A stretch of 64,000 nt of DNA from Incurvaria masculella (Eukaryota; Arthropoda; Insecta; Lepidoptera; Incurvariidae). Position numbers and translations under genes: made by a program. The stretch lies in assembly GCA_946894095.1 (NCBI GenBank), contig OX335665.1, forward strand, positions 4,226,001-4,290,000, given 5' to 3'. Shown here in pieces: positions 54,463-64,000 of the stretch. Position 1 is the first letter of the stretch, and the number at the start of each line of letters is the position of its first letter. The notes below the pieces were generated by a model. That model was not told the DNA's origin. It made no database searches and worked only from the letters and a program-made list of their open reading frames with translations.

Positions 54463-54495
54463 CCTCGCGGCGCCCGCTCACACCATCACGCCACC
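54391..54495 (-). CDS. Sin3A: Sin3A exon 1 (first coding exon with 33 nt of 5' UTR)
   Basis: The acceptor ttgcag ends at 54496, so the exon begins at 54495. The coding part, 54462 down to 54391, is 24 codons starting [10 protein letters not shown] and ending PPVSQ at a GTGAGA donor, phase 0. I chose the first of two tandem ATGs; the second (54459) would also work. An MxKR start followed by a Pro/Gln-rich stretch fits the family. A two-codon upstream ORF sits in the leader. The acceptor shows that at least one non-coding exon lies further right. Confidence 0.8.
54478..54486 (-). promoter_or_regulatory. Two-codon upstream ORF in the Sin3A leader
   Basis: Reading leftwards, ATG-GTG-TGA occupies 54486-54478 and ends 15 nt before the main ATG at 54462. 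Such minimal uORFs can damp or tune re-initiation at the main start. The sequence is directly seen, and it lies in the same exon as the start codon. The regulatory role is inference. Confidence 0.5.
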
Positions 54496-54649
54496 CTGCA
54501 AGATCACACGGCGCAAACTCAACGACGGTTGCAATGTCGACGCGCTCACTCTTGTGGGGATTAGGGTAGGGCAAGGGCATTGACGTAGCGCGTAGAAACA
54601 TATCGGTGTACGGGTCTTCGATACAAGAAATGAACAAACGTTGCGGCTT

Positions 54650-54922
54650 GGTTCCTGGGGGGACATTCGCGGACTTTGCGCAAACATCCGAGCGCCACGC
54701 AAACGTGCGTCACTCACGCTGGCAGCGTATTTTCTGCTATCAAATGGTATTCCACAAACTGACCAATCCGGAGGCGACGCTGCTAACGCAAAGTAGCGCA
54801 AGCGTCGCCGGTCGCACGCTAGACCTGTCATCTGTCAGTCGTGAACTCCAATTTGCGAATTTGCGCCACTTTTACAGTCTGTTTTTACTAACGCAAAGAG
54901 TCCGTGAATGTCTCTCCTGGGA
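54650..54922. mobile_element. MITE with about 28-bp terminal inverted repeats
   Basis: The left end cctggggggacattcgcgga and right end (reverse complement) ccaggagagacattcacgga are clearly related. It is GC-richer than its surroundings. It lies about 155 bp upstream of Sin3A exon 1, in the 5' intron. Confidence 0.7.
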
Positions 54923-55799
54923 TAATCTTTGCCCCGCGCAATAGCTACAGTTGAATTAAAGGCAGGGCAGTGAGTGTGTTCATACTATGAACAAACCAAT
55001 TTACTTAGTATTGTATTGTTGTATTGTTTATTCGTCATCCATGTCATATTTTAACGTTAGCCAGTTCAGCAAAACAAAACACGGGGAAGATGAACTTGCA
55101 AGAAACTCCATTATATATTTTTTTTCAACGTTTACTTAGTCTAAATTTACAAAACCTTTGTAATTTAAAAAAAAACCCAGGTGTAACACTAGTTTAACAT
55201 GAATTCACGAAAGTCAACAATTCATGCCGTATGCAACAGTTCATGACCAATATCAGTTTATTTGCAAAGACTATCCCCACCAACTAACATGTTGCCAATT
55301 GGAGCAGGCCAGTCCCCCACAAACAGCACTCCAGCTTGCTTGATGGTATTCTTTAAGGTAAGGCATTGCCCATGCCAGTCACTTCTTGATTCTGAACCCA
55401 TATACAAATGACAATGCTTCCCGGGAAGGTTTAAGACCAGATATCAAAGTACCCACTTTCAGTTGAAGGCAAATTTGATAGTCAAAATATTGTCAACACT
55501 ATTGAAGCGCTATTAAAAAGCCATCTACTCAAATCTTGACATCATCTTCTTCTACTGCATCGCTAGTTTCTGAGTTGAATCATTTCTGAATATTCTTCTG
55601 AACTTCTGTACATGCATATATATATGGTTTTCCAATAAGGGTGGGTTTGATGATGGAACGGAACAAAACCAATTGTGTGTGAGGTATCAACGCAATTATT
55701 TTGGACGATATGTCACACGAATGACCTATTAACATAGACTCACGACAAAATGTGTTTCTGTAAATTATAACAACAAAGAATTCAATATAATAAAGATCT
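54923..55799. other. 5' intron; LINE tail fragment only
   Basis: 55060-55130 (gttcagcaaaacaaaac, cttgcaagaaactccat) matches the inverse of 16000-16062. I see no other feature. Confidence 0.45.
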
Positions 55800-55925
55800 G
55801 TATCCACATTTTCGGCACGACCGCACGCCACGGAAGCGATGCGACGCTTCCAATGTGGATCTCACTCTGCCCCCGTGTATGCAGCTGCGTGCACCCACTG
55901 AGGCGCTCAGCGGGATGTGGGGGAC
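55800..55925 (+). repeat. Family J GC-rich repeat, copy 2
   Basis: It matches 53493-53618 at about 90%. The hairpin ggaagcgatgcgacgcttcc keeps both stem arms and differs only in the loop. Confidence 0.7.
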
Positions 55926-56589
55926 ATTGTCTATTTTCGGCTTGGAAAATTTTAGAGAATTATAACAGACTTTGAATTTTTTAAGACTGAAGAACCAACA
56001 CAACATATATGAATCGGATTCAATCTCAAATCTGTAATGATGAGATTACTAGTAGAAATAAATAAAATATTAGTAAATGTCACACCTATCGGTCGTTCGC
56101 ATCCAACGACATGAAATTCGGTATTTTTTTAACCCAAAAATGTTCAATAAATCACATTTAAAAAAGCCCCATTGCAAAGTTGCAAAAGAAAAAAGAACTG
56201 CTCATTCAAAACTATAAAAATATGTTACCTGCTGTTCTGTGCAGCGTATTTTATGAAATCATAACAAGAATCTAAAGATTGCATGGCAAGAGAGAGTAAA
56301 CATACACGTGTGTCTATTTCGAGTATTGAATGCAGGTTTGGGTGGGGTTACGTAATGATGTGCTTATAGAAGCAAGTCAAAAATAGCATTTACTATCAAC
56401 TACTATGCATGTACACGGAAAATATAGGTAGGTGAATTATCTTAATACAACCAACCACGGTCACCATGCTTTGTTGTAATTTTAAACTCTCCCTGTTGGT
56501 CCTTCGAGCCGCCTATTAAAAAAGTTAATTCAGGTCGTAGATTACTTCAGAAATCTCGGTTCTATGTCGCAACAACGAAAACCGGTCCC

Positions 56590-56830
56590 CTAGCATCGCG
56601 TTCGTGCGACAGACACCTATCTATAGGAACACACACCCACACATTCGGAGCCGTACACAAATCGATATCGGCGCGCGTACAGCGCGGGAGCGGCGAACGG
56701 CGCGAACCGCGCCAGCCATCGGGCGCGGCGTCACGAGACGTAAAAAGTTTTGTTCACCTGCGCGAACTTTCACAAAACGCACAAAAAGTGCAGCTACCGA
56801 GAACGAGGGGCCGACATGGCGCCTTTTACA
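56590..56830. promoter_or_regulatory. CpG-rich block with GCCAT/ATGGC motif
   Basis: It is rich in cg (ggcgcgcgtacagcgcgg) and contains cgacatggcgcc. The block could be regulatory DNA upstream of Sin3A. This is inference from composition only. Confidence 0.3.
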
Positions 56831-57534
56831 TTTTCGAAATTTGAAATGCGCCTTCGATATTCAAATAAAACGCTTCACTTTTCTATTTATTCTTGGTTAT
56901 ATTTCAGCTTTGAGGCACACGCCGAAGTGAATTTCACAGAACCACACAGACCGTTATTAAAGTTGATCGAAATGTTATTGCACAATAGGCACCGCACGCG
57001 AATTTAAACCGAATGTGATTGAAAGTACGGTTCAATATGGAGCGGCATGCAAGGTGCGGTATGCTAACCAGGCATAAGATGGCGCCTAATCCGGCATATT
57101 TCTACAGGCGCGATGTACCCTAGTATCTATCATTATTGCGTGAATTGTGATGACTAAAAAAATATTCTGATTTTCTTGGTGTATACATCGCGCGGACATT
57201 GAGCATTGAGATTGGAAAAAATGTGAAGACACGTTTCAATATGTTCGCGATTGATAAAAACCATGCGTCATGCCGGGAACGATTGGCGGCTTTCCCGTAA
57301 TTATGTTGAATATAACATTGAATCGTATTAAGCATCGGTACGGCGAAATACTAATGATGTCACACAAGAGGCACGGGGGAATAAAATCGGGAGCAATTAG
57401 CCGGCCAACAAAAAAAACAAATAATAAAAGTTTAAACGTACCATACGATGGCTAATGGTGGTGCCACTTCACAACCAGCTTACTTATAATTTTAGCAGAA
57501 GTGGAATAGATAATTTCAACTGAGCCGCGTTGTC

Positions 57535-58030
57535 AAGTCGCGAACGAGTCACACACAACTAGTTCGGCTCGTTGTTTGAGCGCGATGTCCTTCCCCCTCT
57601 CCCGCCATCGCCGGGTCAGGTGGCGGTGGCGCGAGAGGGACGGCGAAACGCTTCTCGCTCGCAGCGCCCTGGGGCCGCTCCGGCAGCCATGAAATCGCGC
57701 GTCTCGCTCCGTCTCGCACGAAGCGCGTAGCGCCATCTCGTTCGTACACGAGGGGAACCGCGACGCCCTAGGAGCTCTAGGTACGAACGTCGCGCTACAC
57801 GACGCGCGGCCGACTGAACGCCGAAGCAGTGGCGCTCGCAGAGGCCGTCGAACAGATCGGTGCGGCAACGTCGCGTTCGCATTTTGCCGTCGTCAATTCG
57901 ATTCCGCTTTCGCTACCGCCACCGCTTTCGGTCCCGCTACCGCTAGCAAGCACAGCGCCACGGCAACCGATGCGTTTGGTGGGTCTTCAACAGTAACGTG
58001 CGCGCGTTACGTTTCAGTCGAGCGAACATT
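57535..58030. promoter_or_regulatory. CpG-rich candidate promoter of Sin3A
   Basis: This is the strongest CpG-dense block upstream of the first coding exon, with gcgccatctcg, cgccatcgccgg and cagccatgaaa (GCCAT-type sites), next to catt-ataaa at about 58027-58035. Open frames across it look like composition artefacts. I could not identify the start site or the donor of the non-coding first exon. Confidence 0.4.
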
Positions 58031-58198
58031 ATAAACGCAAGACTTTTTCTTAGTATAGTATGTGGTAGTAGTTAGGTGAAATGCATATTTCGGTAAGGTC
58101 AAGCTTTTGGCTTGTTATGTTCATGGGCCTAATACTTACTTCCATGCAACAGAATAACCTTCCAAAGCTACATATTTTTTAAAAGTGTTTTCTCTTAG

Positions 58199-58368
58199 CT
58201 TTAAGCCCCGATTGCACGAAGAGACGACCGAGTTAATCAATGTTCAAACACGTCACTTTTACTGAACAGTATGGAGTTCCTTCCATTGTGTCCATACAAA
58301 TTGACGCGTTTAATCGTACTTTGACGTTGATTTTGATTTTTTGTCCTTTTGTGCACTCGGCCCTAAGA
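58199..58368 (+). mobile_element. Family K MITE, copy 2
   Basis: It runs from taagccccgattgcacgaag to gtgcactcggccctaa and matches 30748-30916 in reverse. It adjoins a family F copy. Confidence 0.75.
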
Positions 58369-58835
58369 GAGTCGTTACCCTGTCAATTCCCCATACTACG
58401 GGCAATAACTGTTTCCATGCTCTTAATGTTTTACTAGGTTTTTGAAATTTTAGATTCTAAAATATATTATACAAATCTATGTCTGTATGTTTTAATTTTT
58501 TTCGAAATGATTCGACAATATTTTCTAATTGACATTGTAAAAAAGTTGTCTTTTTTTTAACGTTCAATTTCGATTTTATTTTACTGAAAAATACAGATAT
58601 TTACAAAAAAAAAAAAACAAAACATACAGACTTAGAATGAAACTTTCTCAAGTGATATAAAAAATACGATTAAAATTCGACAACGTTTAGGGGTAAGGAA
58701 ACGTTAGGGCCTGGAAGACGATTTTGCTATTCGAATAGCAGTCGCTGCGCAAATTTGTGCCTTGGCCAATGGACAAAGAATGCATGTCTTAAAATTATCA
58801 AATCTTAGATTTCCTGTGACTCCACGACAGCCTTA
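58364..58835 (+). mobile_element. Family F TTAA element, copy 2
   Basis: It starts ctaagagagtcgttacc and ends acgacagccttaa. The interior (cttaatgttttactaggttt, gcctggaagacgatttt, ccttggccaatggacaaag) matches 23186-23742 without the internal tandem duplication. Confidence 0.7.
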
Positions 58836-59054
58836 ACTAAAGTTTTATTTTTTTGTAACTGAACATAGATGGCTGAAGTAAAAACATGGATAAAAAGGAA
58901 AGAGATATGCCATTTAGCGCGGCTACTAGGAGACCTGCTTTCGGCAATTTTTAAAAACGACTAACCCAAATTAAACGTACACACCACAGGCAAACATAGT
59001 CGCACACATATTGGAAGGTTTGTGTGGCTCTTTCTTTCAGTGAATAACAACCAT

Positions 59055-59335
59055 CGTTATGATATTAGACCAACACACTGCATTCCCGAAGGAATTAGGT
59101 GCCCCTTCCCTTTATGAGCGCCGCAGCGGGCGCCGCCGTTCTTCACTGCCGCTTCGACAATCTTTTTATTCCATGTGATGGTACCAAGCCTACGAAACTG
59201 GGCGGGTTTGACACTACCACCTGATAGTGAAAGGTACTACAGTTTTACATTGATTCCAAACCATGGAACAGCTCGCATTCGTGATAAAATGCACTTAACC
59301 AACTCAAAGAAGAGAAAGAAAAGGTGTCATGAAAG
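59055..59335 (-). mobile_element. SINE body, diverged
   Basis: cattcccgaaggaattaggt, gcggg-tttgacactaccacct and gaacagctcgcattcgtgat match the body in reverse. A short GC-rich insertion (gccgcagcgggcgccgccgt) is present. Confidence 0.75.
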
Positions 59336-61560
59336 GCAAATGCCCCAACTTAAAACGTTTAGAATCTTTCTAAAAACACATACGAAAACTGGTGACCAAA
59401 ACATCTTATAAACTAAAAAAAATATTTTTACCTCGGTTACAAATTACTTTATAAGTTCGCAAAAAACTAACTTCCAATAGCCAAACTTCAGTTTGACGAA
59501 AGACAATGACAAATAACTGAGTACAACCACAGAAATAATATTCGAACTAAAGAAAGCTGTAAACAAACTGTAATATCATAAAAAAACGACGAACTGAAAT
59601 CAATGGTTATAAAATCTAAGATCCCTTAATTATTGATTGCTTTCATATAGAAAGATATTCTAAAATTAACAGAAGACCCCATAAAACCGTAAATTGCAAG
59701 GAAAATTTCTGAATGAAACCTAGCCTAAAATTTATTATAAATCTTTATGAAACAAGCTATGTCTGATGACTAATTTATTTAATCGTTGAGTAATCCACCT
59801 CCATAGTTATTGTATTAAACGCGCCAAAAAATTTAAATTTCGGACCTTATAACTTAGAAAACAAATACCATGTTACAATGCCAACAGTAATCAGACATCT
59901 AGTTCGATCAAATAAAGCTATTTTAAGCAAAATTGTGGATCTCCGACAAGAAATATGGGCGTGATCTTCTTTCTCCGTTTGTATGGGGAGTTGAGCGGGA
60001 AGGCCTACCTTAATGTGAGGATTAAGCTAATCAGTACTTGATGGAAGTGACCCGAATATTTTACAAGATAGGAGACTTCCCAAAAAAAAAACCGATAGGC
60101 TAAACTTATTCTTTGCAATTCATAAAGCGCTAGCTGAGCCACTGTCAGCAGATTGCAAACATTTGGTCAGTTTTATTAAAGCATCTCTTGCATTAAGAAA
60201 CTAAAAATGTAAAATGTACTATGGGGCTCACATAGTCACAATGTGGCTAAAGTCCTAAAAAAAAAATACTTCCCGCTGCTGCCGGGGACGCAGAAAGCAT
60301 GAATATACTATAATGTGAGACCTGGTAGTTTTTTGTTCTTAGATTTACACCGTCGCTGGTTATAATGTTTTGAAAACGAAAACGTGGGAGGCGAAACATG
60401 TCGGCCAAGCACGGCATTGCACACCGGAAAACCGCAAGTTTTCAAAACATTATGGTAGTTTTTTATCAATGATTTGCAGGAAAACCTCTCGAAATTAGAT
60501 TTTTTAAAGTTAATCTCACTCGCTCAGATACCACAATGATGGACTGAATACCTGTAATGAAACCCTCACACAGTTATTGGAATTCCCATTTGAATACACT
60601 GCATACTCGAAGAGTCAAAGGAATCCAGCGTCCAGTCCTTAGGACGTGGCTAGGTTACAGATAAAGTGAAATTGGAGTGAATAAAAATTGATAGGGACTG
60701 GACGCAGAACTAAATAAAACCTAAAACGCCGTCACATTCCATAAATATGGAAAAAAATATTTCCATTAAGTGCCTAAGACAGTCTCAATGGAAAATAATT
60801 ATTTACAATCCCTAGAAACGTTCAAGTTTTAGAATGCCCGCGAAAGATGTTGTCCTACCACCTCCAAGCGTCAGCGGCTGCGCAGAGACCAAATCTGATT
60901 TATTTCTGGTTCTGCGGAGCCGTTTGCGAGTGAAGTGGCCGGCCAAGATCCATCCCGACAATTCTACCTGAATGCATTTCAAATGACACTTCTTGGTCTG
61001 AGTAATCTTTTGCGGAGGGCAAAAATAAAGCCTACAGATTTAAAAAAAACTGCTCACATGTAAACATAATAGCATTGCAATATGTTTTTGATGGGCTGCA
61101 AGATACGTCATGAAATGGTAGGTACAAAAGGGAGGGAAAAAACCAGCTTTCAGCAGTTTCAATCCCTAGCGGACGAGCACGTACCGAGGTTAAACAAGCT
61201 TCCTTTCAAAAATATCGAAGTAAACACTATAAAACTTTTTTATTAATTATGTATGCGTAGAAATATACAAAACATACAAAATATGTAGAAATTGTATGTC
61301 AAAGAGTGTGTATGTGTAGGAGGAAGTTTGGTGTTACATACATGCAGGTATCACAAGTCAGAATTGAGAAAAAATTATCACAAAAGTGACTTTTCATCAA
61401 TTTATTTAAAAACATTAAAAACAACCTTGAAAAATAAAATAACACAATTATGTAATATATGTAAAGTATTGAATGTAAATAATCATGTACTTAGTGCTAA
61501 TAGTTACGTATGTGTACCTTATTGCACATACACATGTCGAATCTACTACATAAAATAGCC
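59336..61560. other. 5' flank; family C fragment, otherwise nothing recognised
   Basis: 59744-60015 is the right half of a family C element ending gggaaggcctaccttaa. A hairpin (ataatgttttgaaaac) spans 60361-60453. I see no exon or RNA gene. Confidence 0.5.
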
Positions 61561-61564
61561 TTGA

Positions 61565-62450
61565 AATTGTTATCACAATCGTCTCGCGCGCGAGGTTGGT
61601 ATTGTCGGTCGGCAGTGGCAACATGCAGCATTGCAGAACCTATGTGATGCGACGTTGCCAAAATTCCTCGCCGCAATTACGTCTTATTTTAAATGTGTCG
61701 GCGCCATCTTGCTATTTGTCGGACTAGAACTTGAGGTGATACGGCACACGTGGATTACATACTTCACGAAATAGCGAGACATAAATGCTTATCTCCCTCA
61801 ATAAATCCTGAGGTGAAATAGTCCCTTGGATCAAAGACGAGATTTTTATGTGCTGCATAATGCTACGCGTTTGTGATTTTTAAGGTCATCACCCTGCAAT
61901 CGGAAAAGGCCGCCATACTGTATTTAAATTTCGTCAGCTACCTCGACGACCTAGTTCTTGAGCCCGCTAAGAAATCGGCATATTCTAGAGCGTCTATGTA
62001 GAAGAGTATGTAGGTACATACTAGTGCTATTTAGTAGACAGCACAGACCGGAGGCGCGCATACTAACCACATCTAGCTAGGCGGCAAGGAAGCACGTAGG
62101 TATGTACTACCTATACCTTCGTGCATCAAGGCAGTGTCATATGGGCCAACTGTGCGATACGTACTGCTGGCGGAGTAGACCGGGACCTGGACCGGGCGCG
62201 CGCCCGCAGCGGAGGAGCGCCCGGACTTCAGCGAGGTCCATTATTTGAGCAAAAATTCCACGGTATCGATCACTCGCGGCCGCCATTTTGTAGTTACTGC
62301 CTGCGAGCTAGCGCGGCGACGTTGCCAGACGATCAGCCACGTTCTATTTCGAGCGCTCAGTCACTCCACCCTCCCCGCACCGTGGCTGCCCCCCTAAGTG
62401 ACGTCAACCGAGTCGCGGCTGGCTGGCTACACAATAATAAACACAAAAGT
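61565..62450. promoter_or_regulatory. GC-richer block with repeated GCCAT/ATGGC motifs
   Basis: It contains ggcgccatcttgc, ggccgccatactg and cggccgccattttg, which resemble YY1/Pho-type sites common at promoters. It could be an alternative promoter or belong to an upstream gene. No exon could be defined. Confidence 0.3.
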
Positions 62451-64000
62451 ATCGGTGGATAATAGGTAGGTGGGTAGGAGGCAGTGGATCTCCGTCTTTC
62501 AGTAAAATTATTCAGATGCATCAAGGCGTGTTATCTGTGAAATTCGCTGAAATCATTTTCTTGTAACAATTCATAACCTCAACATGCGATATGAATATCT
62601 AACTAACATGAATTATTAAATTAGATTCCACAAAATGTATGCGTCTTAAAGCGATTGGTATTATGCATTCCGACAAACACAACCGTCAAATAACCTCGGT
62701 GCAGGCGGAATGATATAAAATGCAGGCAATGAAGTACATAGTTAGTCAAGACGCGCAAACAAAATAGCGTCCGGTCCGGGGACCGGCTTTCACCGAGTAG
62801 GTAGACGCGGTGCCGAAGTGAGGCACGAGGTATGCGGGGACGGCGGAGGAGAACGGTGCGTGAAGTCCGGCAACAACGCACGAGCGTGGCCGAGCGATTT
62901 GATTGGCCGCAGCCGAGATCGATAGTGAAACAAGGTGAGGGCAACGATGTGCAAGGTAAAATGATCCTTCCAAGCATGGTAACAAAATTCTTAATGCTTT
63001 AGTAAGTTTAATAAACAAACTCACACATGCGCACAAACTTGTAGCTTTGCATCTGTGGAGTTAAAATGATTTGTCCTCCATCTTGCCTACCAGGAGTGAC
63101 ATTATTTCATTCGTTTCATTCAGCAGGTGATTGAACAACCTCAAGTGGCATGATTCGGCCACATTGCTCACAAATAAATACAAGTGTTCAGTGATCAATC
63201 CTCTACCTACATGTCACGTAATATCGCGCACCGCTCCTCATCAACACCTACAAATGTATGCACATAGGTATGTATGTACTATACACTCGACTCGAACGAT
63301 GAGTGGAGCGAGCGGCTGGCACATTTCTTGAGGTATGCATCGGAGGTGCGCGGCAGGCTGCGCGGGGGGTCAGGCGTAACAAAGGGGAAACGCCGGTAAA
63401 CACGGGATCCTTCGGTCGTCCTTCTGGGTTATTGTCTTGTCAGAGGAAAACACGATATGTTGTACTTATTGAGAAACCATAACATTTATTACCGGTATCA
63501 CGCCAGTCAAAATAAGCAGGCTTGAAAATAAATTTAGGTACTTACTAGCGTAATGGACGCCAATTTTCAGAAACTCGCTATAAAGGAATACAAGCTTCGG
63601 GACCGAAAATAAGAATACAGTAAGCAAACTAAAGTGATTCTTATTCCATGGTATTAGGATACTAATTGGTTGCAATAATCTAACAACGCAGCAAACATTT
63701 CGCTAAGTTTACACCTATAAAGATTATGCTAAACAACAGGAAAAGGATATTGAATTAGGTTACGCGACTACATATCGAGTAACTACGGGTTTTAAGCAAT
63801 GAGGGAAAGAAACATTCTGACGTCCCAAATCTTACCTTCAAAGTATTATTTTCTTCGGCGTCTTCCACTTTCTACACTTATCTGGTTTGAAAACAAGATG
63901 CACGTAAACCTCAAGCGTAATTAAAAACTGTTAACAAGGAAATTTAAAAAATATCGGATGAGCACGAACGCTTGTTTGACAAAATCAACGAACCATCAAC
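62451..64000. other. Upstream DNA; no feature supported
   Basis: Several short open frames lack motifs. A plausible donor on the minus strand, AAG|GTAAGA, lies at about 63838, but no exon can be argued from it. Confidence 0.3.

Noticed and set aside
52735..52880. Third SINE head fused to the common SINE tail
   Set aside because: The tail fragment at 52846-52880 is in the opposite orientation to the head, so they are separate fragments.
57533..57882. Arg/Ala-rich frames in the CpG block
   Set aside because: Open in several frames because of high GC; no motif or splice support.
62121..62462. 113-codon plus frame in GC-rich DNA
   Set aside because: No recognisable domain, no codon pattern, composition-driven; better explained as regulatory DNA.

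Overview
The window is animal nuclear DNA, most likely from a moth or butterfly. The evidence is one intron-rich gene with GC-rich exons in AT-rich introns, and a dense load of SINEs, CR1/Jockey-type LINE tails, TTAA-flanked MITEs and fold-back elements. TTAGG, the insect telomere repeat, also occurs. The Lepidoptera assignment is by general resemblance of the repeats, not by a search. I see no bacterial gene clusters, rRNA genes or CRISPR arrays.

The only host protein gene I can build is Sin3A, the paired-amphipathic-helix co-repressor scaffold. It is read leftwards on the minus strand. I assembled 26 coding exons between 54462 (start codon) and 1004, every intron GT-AG and every phase matching, giving 1,247 open codons. 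PAH1, PAH2, PAH3, the HDAC-interaction domain and most of the Sin3 C-terminal region are present. The last stretch of the protein lies beyond the left edge. The 5' leader starts upstream of an acceptor at 54495/54496. The non-coding first exon is not located, but a CpG-rich block at 57535-58030 is the best promoter candidate.

Layout: 1-1003 is intron/repeat beyond the last visible exon. 1004-54495 is the Sin3A body. 54496-64000 is the 5' intron or upstream DNA with repeats and CpG-rich blocks. Many exons are hemmed in by insertions: exon 19 has a LINE tail 17 bp upstream and a SINE 64 bp downstream, exon 16 has a MITE 24 bp upstream and a Jockey fragment just downstream, and exon 21 has a minisatellite 17 bp downstream.

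Recurrent families: a SINE body with either a tRNA-type or a 5S-rRNA-type head; an element (B) ending in agggttccgta and ttggccggttttt with tccg runs; five TTAA-bounded families (C, D, E, F, M); a hAT remnant with an exact 8-bp target duplication; and four minisatellites, one with a 116-bp higher-order repeat.

The most unusual observations are these. (1) Two unrelated fold-back elements (27187-27499 and 31580-31873) each carry a bacterial/organellar-style tRNA in the loop, one Thr(TGT)-like and one Leu(CAA)-like, and both have lost the near-universal T33. (2) A 2.9-kb element with long subterminal inverted repeats (7204-10139) contains CCAAT-type promoter sequence and a candidate two-exon small ORF with matching phases, suggesting gene capture or a mobile small-peptide gene. 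Both are by-eye observations.
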